From: Suillus spraguei
Taxonomy: Eukaryota; Basidiomycota; Agaricomycetes; Boletales; Suillaceae
NCBI GenBank assembly: GCA_016800925.1
Contig: JABCPU010000110.1
Span: 62,001-126,000 of the forward strand
DNA: 64,000 nt
Reading direction: 5' to 3'
Shown piece by piece: positions 21,800-33,061 of this stretch. The position numbers and the translations under genes were made by a program. The notes under the pieces were generated by a model. It saw nothing but the letters and a program-made list of their open reading frames with translations. It was not told where the DNA came from and did no database searches. Every line of letters starts with the position of its first letter. Position 1 is the first letter of the stretch.

Positions 21800-22761
21800 T
21801 GAAATGAAAAAAACTAGCGCTGGCCTAAGTATAAGCGCAATGATAATCCTACTGAAGGTGCGAGTGAGATGTTCGACCCAAGAGGACTGCAATAGAAGCA
21901 ATTCCTTCTAAGTTAGTGCGAAGGAAACAAGGAAGTACTAATAAGGCAATGAGGATTCTGACTTCCGAGGTTAGCAGTGGTAATGGTATATTGGCGGTAC
22001 TAGCGCAATGCCAGCGGTACTCGCATGGTAAGGATAGCTGCAACAGTTAGCTAGCGAGAGCAAGAACAAAGTTACTTGAGTGAGATGAATATGTTATTAC
22101 TACTGGCGGTGCGGTAGCAGTAGCGGCAACTCCGTATGAGCGAGAACGTAGGTGAGAGAGGCAGCGACCCAGCAAGATCACTGGCTGCGGTCCGGTTATG
22201 AGTAGTGAAGTTGAAAGTTGTGCGGTACTTCGAGCGGTAAAGTTATCAGCAGTTAAATCAAAGAGTGATGTTCGAATGGAGGAGAGTTCAAAAGCAAATG
22301 GATTATGACTAGCGAGTGTTTCTGATACTAAGTCCAAGTGGAGGGATGTAACAGGAAGTAAAAGTAACGGTATGTATGTTGAGTCCTTTTTAACATATGC
22401 GAGTGTGTGCAAGATAATTATGCAAGTCCAGTAGTGAGAAGGAAAATAAACAGGGTATTTAGTAAAGAGGCGCACAGCATGCAGTGGCCCCTTGAGACGT
22501 AAGGTAAATCCTGCCGTAGATTTAGTAACGGCGGAAGTGAAGTAACTATGCACCAATGGATTCTAGACAGAATTGGACGGGACATGAGGGCATTGGCGCG
22601 AGGATCCAGTAAGGGTTCATGGAAGAAGAACGGTTCTGCCTTAGCGGAGTGAAAAGGCTATTTCCTCGCTATAAGGGAATTCTTCAGTTGCCGCCGCAGA
22701 CACTAACAAGATGCTTGTCGAAAATGGGGTTTTGATGGTCAGCGTGACTTTTCTCACTACA
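21800..22761 (-). repeat. Gypsy 5' LTR
   Basis: 962-bp repeat matching the split 3' LTR and, in inverted orientation, the copy at 23518-25714. Plus-strand ends are TGAAATGAA and CACTACA. Confidence 0.85.
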
Positions 22762-23517
22762 TCGACCTTATGGAGCATCCTGATACTGTGTCTGCAGCTG
22801 GGAATAAGTATGTTATGGACATCATTAATGATTATTCCTCCTATGCATGGGCTATCCCTCTAGCAGCTAAGTCAGACACATTCCCAGCCTTACAAACCTG
22901 GGCACTTGCTTGTGAGGTTGAAGCCACCTTCAAAGTTGGCACTTATCGCACTGATAATGGTGAGCTGAAAACTGAGAACATGTGTCAGTGGCTCCTCTCC
23001 TGTGGCACCCAGCATCAATTCACTGCTCCCCATACGTCTGCTCAAAATGGCTGCATTGAATGCCTTCACCATACTCTCATGGGCAAGGCTCATGTGATGC
23101 AATTAGCATGCGATATTCCTATCAACCGTTGGGATGAATTTGTTCTCACTGCCTGTTACCTATCTAACTGCACCCCTGTAATATCACAGGGTCATACACC
23201 TTTTGAGCGCTGGCATGGCCTCAAACCAGATCTATCCCACTTACATGAGATCGGTTGCAGAGCTTTCGTCCTCATTCAGCACCGCCATAACCTCAAAGTG
23301 TATAGTCACTCTATTGAATGTGTCTTAATCGGTTATTCCCTTGACTCTAAGGCCTATCGCTGTTACCATCGGGTGTCCCACAAGGTTTTCGTTTCTTACC
23401 ATGTATCCTTAGAGTCTCATCAGTGCAGAACATGCCTGTCTCTCCCACCTGTGGAACAAACAGTACCGGAGACACCCATTACCACCCATCCCTCAGCCAG
23501 TCTTGAAGACATCCCAG
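22762..23517 (+). pseudogene. Copia integrase core segment
   Basis: Continues copia coding after the gypsy insertion. Visible catalytic residues: YVMDIINDYSSYAW (first Asp), YRTDNGELKTE (second Asp) and SAQNGCIECLHHTLM (Glu). It ends in the linker with VEQTVPETPITTHPSA and is cut at 23517 by the inverted LTR. Confidence 0.85.
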
Positions 23518-25714
23518 TGTAGCAAGCAAAGTCACACTGACCATCAAACCCCCATTTTTGACAAGCGTCTCATTAGCATCTGTGGTGGCAACTGAGCAAT
23601 TCCCTTATAGTGAGCAAATAGCCTTTTTGCTCCGCTAAGGCAGAACCATTCTTATTCCGTGACCCCTTACCGGATCCTCATGCCGATGCCCTCATGTCCC
23701 GTCCAAATCCATCTAGATCCATTGGTGTGTAGTTACTTCGCTTCTGCCATTACTAAATCTATGGCAGGATTTACCTTGTGTCTCAAGGGGCCACTGCACA
23801 CTGTGTGTCTCTTAGCTAATACCCTGTTTATTTTCTTTCTTGCTACCGGTGTAAAGATACAATATAGCCTGGGCTGTAGATGAACCACAGCCTAAACTAG
23901 TATGCGAGTCTTGCGCTCCATCTAGTCTGCTTCACTTGCAAAGCAAGAGCATTCAACCCTAAAGGGAATGCTAAGTTAGTATAGTTCAATAAAGCCCAAC
24001 CTGTGGTGCATGACTGCCATTGGAGGTAGCGAGATGCTAGCGGTGACCTCCGGTCCATGGGAAACTTGCGGTAAAACTAGCGGTAAGCGTGAGAATGTGG
24101 TAGGCAAGTGGTAGCGTGAACAGTAAAACTGCGGTAGTATGAGCGGTAAAACTGCAGTAAGCGTGGGAACTTCTGCAGTAAAACAAGCGGTAGTGTAGCG
24201 GTGAAGCGCAGGAAAGCGGTAAAGAGTGGTGGTGCGTGCAGTGGTAAAGCAATTCTTAAGGAAACAGTGACTTCAGTAAAGAACTTTATTTCGTAGTGAC
24301 AGTAGTGGTGACTATTCCTAAGTACCATGTGTACTATAGGAGGGAAGTAAGGAAAGAGTATGGGTACCTAGGAATTTTATACTAAGGAATAGCTACAGAA
24401 ACAGAAGGGATAGGATAAACATGCAGCAGACATGTAATAAGACTGCACTACAGTTTACAAAACATCACGTACTGGCGAGACTGGATGGACATAGGATGGA
24501 TGGTGAATCTTGCTTGTGGATGCCTAATGGGTTCGTGGAGATTGTCGAAGATCACCACTTTATGGGAAAGTTGCCGTAGTACAGCCGCTAAGCTGCAATG
24601 AGGCTTCCAGAGTGCGGAACGATACCGTTAGATAGGGGTAAATGCATGGTAAAGTAGGACGGTGAAGCCGAAGGGTAAGGATAATGATAGCCATGTGACA
24701 CCTATATGAAAAGGTAGTTTTTGCATGTTGTCTCTTACTTAGGCTTTCCTTACCTTAAGTCCGCATTTTGGCTGATTACATAAGAACCTTACCTTTCACT
24801 CTTTGCACCACCAAGGATTCTACTTAGTTCCAGTACTGATAGCTCCTCATTTGATTTAGTTCCTGGGCAGCTTACCATAGCCCCTCACTCATTTGAGTTC
24901 TTGTGTAGCTTTCCTCTCTGCAGCTTTTCTAGTTTGGCAGCTTTCATAGCTCACTAGTTAGCTCCTGGATATCTAGTTTTCTGAAGTGAACATTACCACT
25001 GTCTTTGACTGTTTTCTCTCTCCTTCCCTTGAGTTTTGGCTAGTCAGAAATCCTTTGGACTGAACATACTGCTCCCTGCTTCTTATACCTGCCCCCTAGT
25101 CAGGATTGTTTCTCTACACTGGACTCGCCTGATAATCTTGTATGTGCTCGAATATGTTAAAAGGACTCATCATACATACCATTACATCCCTTCACTTGGA
25201 CTTAGTATCAGAACGCTCGCTAGTTGAATCTATTTGCCTTTGAACCTTTCTCCGTTCGAATCTCACTCATTGATTTAACCGCTCAAAGTACTGCACAACT
25301 TTCGACTTCGCTACTCATAACTGGACTGCGGCCAGTGACCTCGCTGGGTCGCTACTTCTTTCACTGCCTCTTTTGTCGCCTACTTCGCTTGTATGGAGCC
25401 GCCGTAACCGCTACTGCTACCGCATTGCGGGTAGTAACATTATATTCGTTTCGAAGGAGTTTCCTTTGTTCTTGCTCTCGCTAGCTAACCGCTACAGCAA
25501 CTCTTACCATGCTAGTACTGCCGACATACCACAGCCGCCGCTAACTTCGGAAGTTGAAATCTTCATTTCTATATTAGTGCTTTTGTGTTTCCTTTGCACT
25601 AACTTAGAAGGAATTGCTTCTATTGCAGTCCTCTTGGGTCAAACATCTCACTCGCACCTTCAGTAGGATTATCATTGCACTTATACTTAGGCCAGCGGTA
25701 GTTTCTTTGTTTCA
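23518..25714 (+). mobile_element. Inverted copy of the gypsy LTR, split by a nested insert
   Basis: A solo LTR of the gypsy family in the opposite orientation, from TGTAGCAAGC to TTTGTTTCA. The two halves, 23518-23849 and 25119-25714, match the reverse complement of 21800-22761 around an unrelated insert. The flanks CCCAG and CCGAA do not form a clear target duplication, so a rearrangement or decay at the junction is possible. More diverged from the other two LTRs than they are from each other, hence an older insertion. Confidence 0.8.
23850..25118. mobile_element. Nested insert, probable solo LTR of about 1.27 kb
   Basis: Begins TGTAAAGATACAA and ends TTTCTCTACA, so it has TG..CA termini. 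It is flanked by CCGG (23846-23849) and CTGG (25119-25122), a near match consistent with a target duplication carrying one C-to-T change. It interrupts the inverted gypsy LTR. The interior is rich in GCGGTA words between 24020 and 24240 and has no credible gene. Confidence 0.65.
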
Positions 25715-26493
25715 CCGAACTCAATACCATCCCTCCACCTGCTGCTCCAGACATTCCATGTTGATTGGCCAGAGTTTCCAAGCCTTCTGAACATCAGTGT
25801 GCCATAGATGGTAAGCCTTATGTGTCTCCTACTCAACGCACTGTCCTTGACTCTCTCACTGCGGTGGACCGCTTGTGGGGTCTACCACCTCACCAGCCTC
25901 ATCATATGGCTACCCCCATCACTGCTTACTCTGAGGAGGAGTTTGCAGCCCTTGCCGACGTCTACACCACTATGGCTGATGATTCAGACCTAGGACTGCC
26001 TGATGACCCGACAACCTATGCTGAAGCTATGTCATCTGCCCATGCAACAGAATGGACTGCCACACTATGTGAAAAATTCGACTCCTTGTGGGACCTGGGT
26101 GTCTATAAACTTGTCCCTTGCTCCTCGATCCCACCCAATCGTTGCATCATGCAGGGACACCCAGTGTTCAAACTAAAACAAGATCAACATGGCCAATCTG
26201 TCTGCTTTAAAGCACAGTATGTCTGTCATGGGTACTCTGCAGTCTGGGGGCAGGATTACACAAAAACATCAGCCCCTACTGCACGCCTTGAATCGTTTTG
26301 TATTCTCACACACTTAGGCACTGCATTGGACTGGGACATCGAACAACTCGACATTAAGACTGCTTTCCTCCATGGCCTACTGGAACCCGATGAAGTTTGC
26401 TATATGCATCAACCAGAAGGCTTTATAGTACCTGGCAAAGAGGACTGGATATGGGAACTCCAAAAAGGCCTTTACAGCATGAAACAGGGTGGC
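25715..26493 (+). pseudogene. Copia reverse transcriptase, N-terminal segment
   Basis: Contains the linker WGLPPHQPHHMATPITAYSE, then RT landmarks VFKLKQDQHGQSVCFKAQYV (K..R-like palm entry), LDWDIEQLDIKTAFLHG and MHQPEGFIVPGKEDWIWEL, ending at LYSMKQGG. It is cut by the solo LTR at 26494; the RT frame resumes at 27386. Confidence 0.85.
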
Positions 26494-27380
26494 TGTTACA
26501 AGAACACCTTCTTGCGCCCCTACTATCATTTTTCCTCCTATGCATCACTGTCCACTCTCGTCCCAACGAGGTCCCCATCCTCGTCCTCCGCTACCTCATC
26601 TGGCTTGCCATTGTCACTCCTTACCTCGCCTAGGCTCACCTCCTCCATTGCTGCTGAACACGCCCTCTTCGTGCGCCTTCTATCTCCTTCGTGCCTATAC
26701 GCGCCTCTCTCACTTCATGCACTTCAAGCGCCTCCTCTGCGCTCGTTGCATTACCTTGCGCTTCAACACGCGCACTTGCTCAGTTCACGGGGAACCCCTG
26801 TCTACCTTCAAGGATGTCTTGGTATTGTGTTATGCTTTATCCTTTTACCGTTTACCTTTCTTGACTCGTGCGTCACCTTATTGGCTTGTACCCTTTATAC
26901 CTTCAGCTCCGCACTTATGACTCCTGTGTGCACATGCGCATCTCATTGGTTGATACACCTCCGACTCATTTACGAGCATGCGTCCTCTTATTGGCTATCT
27001 GACTTCATACTTAATTCAGCGATACTTACATATTTGCACTCCGCTTCAATCTTACATATAAATATGCGCAGATAGCCTTTGTACTTCTTTAACTTGAATC
27101 TACTTGATCTTCGACCCTGAACTTCCTTTTGATAAGCTTTTGATAAGCTTATTGTCTCTATTTGAACTTCATAGAAGCTCATTGCTTCTACATCTTTGAT
27201 CGTCGTCAAGAACCTCGTCTCTGTGACGTAGGTCGTGAGACAGCGCGTAGCACCCACCTCCGACCAATGCAACTAGCACACTCTGCACTAGGAGACTGAT
27301 ACACACGGGCCACCACTCTTGATAGAGCGCCCATCGCAGACACCACTCAAGTTCTTTAGCGCCTGGCTAGGTCGCTAACA
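26494..27380. mobile_element. Solo LTR inserted in the copia reverse transcriptase
   Basis: 887-bp insert with ends TGTTA and TAACA and a perfect 5-bp target duplication GTGGC (26489-26493 and 27381-27385). It splits the RT exactly between KQGG and the next codons. Its open frames are fortuitous. Confidence 0.9.
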
Positions 27381-27385
27381 GTGGC

Positions 27386-28518
27386 CTCATCTGGAATTGC
27401 ACTATGAATGATGCCATGCTCTCCTGGGGATTCAAATGCCTGAAATGCGAACACTGCATCTATTACCATCAGACCATGCTTGGAATACTCCTTGTTGCAG
27501 TTCATGTAGATGATTTCCTCACTGTTGGCAGTACTAAACAGGTGATATCCCACTTTAAGGAACAACTACGTACCAAATGGACAGTATCTGACCTGGGAGA
27601 GGCACATTTCTGTTTAGGTATTGCACTCGAGCACGATCAGACAACTTGCACCATCAGTCTCTCTCAAATGGCACTTATTGATTGCATCATCAACAAATTT
27701 GATTTGAAAGATGCTACCCCCGTCTCTACACCCATGGACACTGGTCTCCATCTCTCCCGACACACGCATGCACCATCCTCCAATGCCCAGTGTGACCTCA
27801 TGATGCGCACCCCATACCGCTCACTGGTTGGCTCCCTCATGTACCTTGCAATAGGAACCCATCCAGACATTGCACACGCTGTTCAACAATTATGCCAACA
27901 TCTCGACTGCTATGGTCCTGTCCATTGGGATGCCGCTAAGTGTGTTGTCCGTTACCTCAAGGGCACCTGTGATCTCAAGCTCGTCCTTGGGGGTGACCAC
28001 CCAGCCCGCCTTCTCGGTTTCACTGACAGTGACTTTGCCAATTGCCCTGACACTTGACACTCTGTCAGCAGTCATTGTTTTACCATCCTTATACACTTCT
28101 TTCCTAATCATGTATACTCGTATATGTCATGGTATGAACCACATACCATGCATGACAGCGTGCGCCAGCAAAAAACCCTCTCTCTCCCACTTGTGAGGCT
28201 GAGTACGTCACAGCATCTGACGCTGCAAAAGAACTTATCTAGCTCTGGACTCTACTTCATGAACTTGAGTTCTCACAATCATCGGCGACTCCCCTCCTCT
28301 GTGACAATACGGGCGGTATTACTCTGTCCGAAGACGCTTCCTATCATTCCAAAGTCAAACATATTGATATTGCCATGCACTCACTCCATGAACATGTCAC
28401 TAATGGACAACTCAAATTACACTATGTGAAGTCTCACAATAACACCGCTGATATATTTACCAAGTCACTACCACGGAAGGACTTCGAAAGGTTATGTGCC
28501 TGCCCAGGTCTACAGTGA
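27386..28518 (+). pseudogene. Copia reverse transcriptase C-terminal part and RNase H
   Basis: Includes TMNDAMLSWGFKCLKCEHCI, the RT active site VAVHVDDFLTVGS, PYRSLVGSLMYLAIGTHPD and RNase H pieces LLGFTDSDFANCPDT, EAEYVTASDAAKELI and HIDIAMHSLHEHV, ending ADIFTKSLPRKDFERL and TGA 28516-28518. Stops at 28056-28058 (probably CGA to TGA) and 28253-28255 (probably TGG to TAG) break the frame. The stretch 28090-28180 is out of register and contains a small palindrome. Confidence 0.85.
28118..28160. repeat. Short palindrome in copia RNase H
   Basis: GTCATGGTATG and its inverse CATACCATGCATGAC face each other with a few bases between, inside a stretch where the RNase H frame is lost. Possibly a footprint of a small hairpin insertion. 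Confidence 0.4.
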
Positions 28519-28559
28519 GGATTCAAGGAGGAGTGTACGCTCATCACATCGAGGAGGAG

Positions 28560-28700
28560 TGTTAATGCAATGCATGCTGATGTGATGAGTGGAGTTAGAT
28601 GGTTGGAATATGAACCAACCCATATAGTCATGTTACACTATCTTCTCCCCTCAGTCTGTTCCATCACAACTGAGGACTCATGCTGTGTCTAGCTTTAATA
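28560..28700 (+). repeat. Copia 3' LTR
   Basis: 141 bp from TGTTAATGCAATGCATG to CTTTAATA. It is preceded by a purine-rich GAGGAGGAG tract (polypurine tract, about 28550-28558) and followed by the target duplication CCTCT. Confidence 0.85.
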
Positions 28701-28705
28701 CCTCT

Positions 28706-29970
28706 CTCTACTCCGTAGAGTCGGGGATGCCATGCATCAGTGAACTGAGGGAAACCTGAGAAGGACATATATTGCCTTATATAGAGAACAATCACAAGCA
28801 TCAGTATAATTCTGCTATGAGTTATCACATGGTCATACATGAGTTTATGGAGGAAAGACAAGTTCCTAATCGATGTACGCAGGGTTTCAGACCACCCAAC
28901 ACTCATGGAGTTGGGCGACTCGAAATCAAGTGGCAGATGTGGCAAAAGCTGATACATTGCCTCAATGATTCATGGCTGCCACATGGAAAACAATGTCCTT
29001 AGTTTGGAAGGTAAGTCTAAAAATCAGTGTCTTGCAAGCGCAATGATTTGTGCACTGATCCCACAAGAACTAATTTGATTTGTTCAAATAAAATGCGAGT
29101 TGTAGTGGGTCAAAAGCTGATGATTAGCTTCAATGATTCACAGTTGCAACATCAGCATCAAGGTTCACAATTTGGAAGGTAACTCCAAAGGTCAGTTCCT
29201 TGCAGATACCGATAATGCATGTACTTAATTATAATCACTTCACATTGGCCATAATATTGTGTGTCATTGCACCTTACTTAGACAATGCTTCATATTCATA
29301 TTTGGAAACTTTAGCTATCACATTGGTTGGTCTAACAATGATACTATTGCTGGGCAGTAATAGTGATTTATGACAACTTCCCAATATGCAAGAAAAGACT
29401 TGAGAACAGGGCCTATGGTTCACCTCAGTACTCATTGGATATGCTTCATGATTATGGTCATCTTGCTGTTCCCCACTTAATTATCACTACCTTGCGTTGT
29501 CAGTAAAGTTGTCTATTTCTGGCCCCCTATATTAGTAATTGTTTGTCCATGTATTTAGAAAGTCTGCAATTGCATTTGTTGATCCCAACAATTTTGCTAT
29601 TGCTATGTAATACTAGGCATTTATATAAACCTCCTGACACTGAAGAGAAGCCCACTGAAAGCCTGCAGATAAAGATAACATTCCAAATACCCCATGTGCA
29701 ACGTGCAATACTGTTATTTCTGAATTTTCACAATTGTTTCCACCCCACACATTGTCTTGATAACCGAGGGTCTTATATAAAAGTGTGTAAGGAATGTAAT
29801 GACACCACAATTACACTGGATAAGACTTCTTGCCAGTCCTCAATTAACATGGTCTACAACTTTTCTAGTTTTCGTGGTAGATAATGTGAGTTCTTGGAGG
29901 CCGCTAAACCAATCTAGTGATTAACTTAGCCGAGCTATCTTCAGAAATCTGCTCTTGGAAAACTGAGCTG
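28706..29970. other. AT-rich region without a supported gene
   Basis: Open frames at 28772-29002 and 29543-29884 have no motif I recognise. Codon use looks irregular and the region is AT-rich, unlike the genes further right. Probably old repeat sequence. Confidence 0.35.
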
Positions 29971-29984
29971 GAGACTGTCTAGGC

Positions 29985-30195
29985 TGGGAACTGGGTGTAC
30001 GTGGATAGATTTGTCTAGGAAAGATCCTTCTAGACAATAAACTGGGTGTGAAATAGATTTGGCCTAGGAATGAACCTTCTAGGCAGTGGACTTGGGAACT
30101 TGGGTAGATTATCTAGGAATGAACCTTCTAGACAATAGACTTGGGCACTTGAATAGATTGGCCTAGGAATGAACCTTCTAGACAATAGACTGGGA
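29985..30195. repeat. Tandem repeat, about four copies of a 50-bp unit
   Basis: Units share CTAGGAATGAACCTTCTAG followed by ACAATAGACTTGGGCACTTG and a GATAGATT-like spacer. Each unit has a local inverted repeat (CTAG..CTAG with AGGAA/TTCT arms), so it could form small hairpins. Confidence 0.75.
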
Positions 30196-31421
30196 TAGTA
30201 TTCTCAAAGATATGAGAATAGAATACATGGACCAGATAGTGGCTGGTCAAAGATATGAACTGGAGAGACGTGGTCTCTAATATAACTGACTATTTTCCTA
30301 GGTATATTGTATACCTAGCTTTGAAAATAGTATAACAATGGTCTCAAGGGAATTCTTTACCCTGCACTTGGTTTAACAATGCTTCAAAGTGACTAACTTT
30401 GCAAGCCTTGAGAAATATTTACTCCTGAAATATAGTGACAAGTGGGAGATCCTATTTTTTGGGGGGAGAATGGGCTCTCCTTTTATACATGTAGCATGGG
30501 AAAATAGTTATGTAAGCTAATATAGAGAGAACCAATCAAAATATTCATCCAAACTCAAAAGAATAGGAATAAAAGGAAAAGGTGGAGCCATGACATCATA
30601 TATGACATCATAGTGGAGCAGAACATTCTATAACATTCTATTCTGTGGAGCAGAATGTTCTAGAAGTGAAATGGAACTGTCCAGAATGAAGTGACATCAT
30701 TATGATATCATACCCTGTGGTACAATTTTATGAAGTGTTGGGGTGTCAAGGCATTCTAATAGTAAGAAATAGTAAGGGAAAAATGGAGAAGAAGAGACAA
30801 GAATAATAGTACAATGGAAATAGGTGAAACATAGGTTGTTTTTGGTAGGTTTTTTGTAGGCTTTGAACTTTTCTCTATGGTTTTCTCTAGCCAAAGTGAA
30901 TAAGCCAAAGGTAAGGCTATACCTAGACCTTCAATCTTCTTCTCACATCAACTAGGTCATTATGTGATTCCCATCTCACATATGACTTTTCTTCAAACAA
31001 TGCAGATTTGTGAATCAGCAGAAATGTCTGGAAGTGTTTTGAACCAAGGTATGGTACCAAGGTATGGGTTGACTAGTCTGAGGCTAAGCTAACAGACATG
31101 GTCTTTTGTGGGTCACCTAGCAGTCATGTCCATGCATGATTCCCATATCATGCAGGACACCGGTCATGTCATCACTTTAGATGCTCCACTTTCAAAGTCA
31201 TGTGTCATCTTGTTAATGTTTCAATGTTTGCTCTGTTTTTTGCTTGTACAACATCCATGGTTGGTGTGAAGTCTGATAACACACTCTCTTGCTATGCATC
31301 ATGCATGTGAAAGATTTCCACTAAAAAAACTTGTTCTTTATGGAGACACCCTGCTGTTCAATGCTACAAAAAAACTTTAGCAGAGAAAGCTTTGTCAAAA
31401 GCTAAATGAAAACAGCATTGT
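30196..31421. other. Non-coding AT-rich stretch
   Basis: No credible gene. Contains repeats of TGACATCAT with GAATGTTCTA around 30590-30700 and a G-run at 30459-30465. It could be the long terminal part of an unidentified retroelement, but I found no matching second copy or target duplication. Confidence 0.35.
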
Positions 31422-33061
31422 ATGGAATATACAGAGGCTCTTGCTGCAGCCCAGAATGTTATCGTAGAGCAAGCTACTTTACTATGTGAGAAGTTCGGTC
31501 ATCACTCAGTTGACTATTACTTCAAGGAAATCATGTAATGCTCAAGGCTACACAAAGGCATACATAAGGCCAACAAATGAAATGCTTTTATTAAAAAAGA
31601 AGTTGAACATCATAATGCAGGTATGTTCTACTTCTATCTTTATTTCCTGCCATCTCACTATATCACTACAGCATTACCAGCCAGTGAGAAATGTCACAAG
31701 GCATGTGAGCTCATGTCCGAAATTTGTGCACATTGACAGGAGATGGATGAAGATCAATGCACCATTGAAACTCAAGACGTCATTGAGACCCTTACTGAAT
31801 GTCATGAAATGAAGGAATTGGCCACTCACAACACCATGATTCATGCATTCAATGATGCTCAGAGGACTCTCAATAAGATAGATCAAGAGGTAAGCTTTGT
31901 TTTGTGTAGCCAGATTTATATTACTGATGATTGTGTCTAGTTGACAGCTTTACATAGTTGTACTGGTCTTGAATTCATCTTACTTAGTGTATGAGGAGAT
32001 ACAGAACATTAGAATCAGCCTCATGTTTTCCACATGGCTTGCGCAGCTGAGTTCTTCAACTATTGCTTCAAGACTTCAATTGGCACGCTTACATTTCACT
32101 TCAAAGGCTATTGTATTGCAGGTGTACAAGGTATGAATTCACAGTATGTCTAATCTATCTTCTGACTTCAACTACAACAGGCCTTTCAAAGACTCACCTG
32201 GATGAGATGAGGTCCTTGAGTTGAAGAAGAAGTTAAGTGAATTGATTTTACTAAAGCTTCGTGAGTTTGCCATCTTTATCTTTCTCTGACACATTTTCAG
32301 GTTTGGCTCATTTTTTTGTCATCATAGAGGCTGCAGCAACACCTGCACGGGTACAGCGCATGTATTACACTAACTTGGATACCAACATTACAGTGAAGTA
32401 CCACATGGTACTTGAGAAGTGGCCGCTATCAAAGTTCTGCTGCCCTGGTGACATAAGTTCACGCAATGAACTTCATGTCTTGTACTATGCCTGGAACACT
32501 AACACTATGTGTTTTTGGCAGCTTTCAGATGTCAAATTCAAGGATTGGGAGAATGGAAGGTTTGATGATAAGATGGCCAAAATGTCAAGGGATGTTGATG
32601 AAGACAACACTTCTACTTTTCCTGTGCTATCACCTTCCCCTCCTTTCATAGAGACACCTACATTGATAGCAGATATTCAGTCCCAGCCACTTTCAGCAAT
32701 GCAGGGCAGAAAGTGGCCTGGGGAGGAGCTCAATGGTGTGTTTTCTGTCTCAGGAGAGGCCATGCTGGTCCAGAAGAGGGCATGGAAAGAGCGCTTGGAC
32801 AAGGGCAAGAAGTGTGGCCCCAGGAAAGGCAAATCTGCATCTGCATCTGCATCTATCCCCTCCTCAGATCCTTCTGCCACCTCTTCTTCAGACCCAAGTT
32901 CATCTGTGTCTGCATCTGCATCTATCCCCTCCTCAGATCCTTCTGTCACCTCTTCTTCAGACCTAAGTGCATCTGCGTCTGCATCTGCCCCCTCCTCAGA
33001 TCCTTCTGTCACCTCTTCTTCAGACCCAAATTCTATCCCCACAGCTGGAGCGCCTGCTTAG
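31422..33061 (+). pseudogene. Decayed Agaricomycete orphan protein gene with Ser/Ala minisatellite tail
   Basis: Exons read in order: MEYTEALAAAQNVIVEQATL with CEKFGHHSVDYYFKEI, ETQDVIETLTECHEMKELAT with AFNDAQRTLNKIDQE, AAEFFNYCFKTSIGTLTFHF, then a long last exon with YHMVLEKWPLSKFCCPGDIS and NELHVLYYAWNTNTMCFWQL. This order matches, from memory, a large Agaricomycete hypothetical family whose C-terminal block reads roughly GVxLxGWP..NP..L..L..A...GTCxxxxL. Stops and missing splice sites between the early exons point to decay. The last exon (from about 32320) stays open and ends in three tandem SASASxPSSDPSxTSSSD units. Function of the family is unknown to me. Confidence 0.55.
32833..33045 (+). 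repeat. Coding minisatellite
   Basis: Three imperfect repeats of about 60-75 bp built on GCATCTGCATCTG and CCCTCCTCAGATCCTTCTG, encoding Ser/Ala/Asp-rich units at the end of the preceding gene. Confidence 0.8.

Larger units (their letters stand above)
12025..22761 (-). mobile_element. Ty3/gypsy LTR retrotransposon nested in the copia element
   Basis: A minus-strand gypsy element inserted between the pre-integrase and integrase parts of copia. Its LTRs (plus orientation TGAAA..CTACA) lie at 12025-13463 (3' LTR) and 21800-22761 (5' LTR). The flanks are ATCAA at 12020-12024 and ATCGA at 22761-22765, a 5-bp target duplication with one G-to-A change; the last A of the LTR is shared. Pol order PR-RT-RNaseH-INT puts it with Ty3/gypsy. 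It also carries an antisense gene between INT and the 3' LTR. The reading frames contain several stops and shifts, so it is defective. Confidence 0.88.
9632..28700 (+). mobile_element. Ty1/copia LTR retrotransposon, decayed and multiply interrupted
   Basis: A plus-strand copia element with LTRs at 9632-9881 and 28560-28700, flanked by a perfect 5-bp target duplication CCTCT (9627-9631 and 28701-28705). Its coding parts, in copia order gag, protease, integrase, reverse transcriptase, RNase H, survive in four segments: 10125-12024, 22762-23517, 25715-26493 and 27386-28518. The gaps are filled by a gypsy element, an inverted gypsy LTR with a nested insert, and a solo LTR. Several stops look like CGA to TGA or TGG to TAG changes, as expected from cytosine deamination. 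It is not autonomous. Confidence 0.9.

Noticed and set aside
24037..24328. Minus-strand open frames rich in His, Ser and Leu
   Set aside because: They come from the repeated GCGGTA words of the nested insert and have no protein-like features.
26494..27075. C-terminal extension of the copia open frame
   Set aside because: It lies wholly inside the solo LTR with GTGGC duplications; the real RT frame resumes at 27386.
29884..30963. Possible solo LTR with TGTGAG and CTCACA ends
   Set aside because: The flanking bases (GATAA and TCAAC) do not form a target duplication and no second copy was seen.
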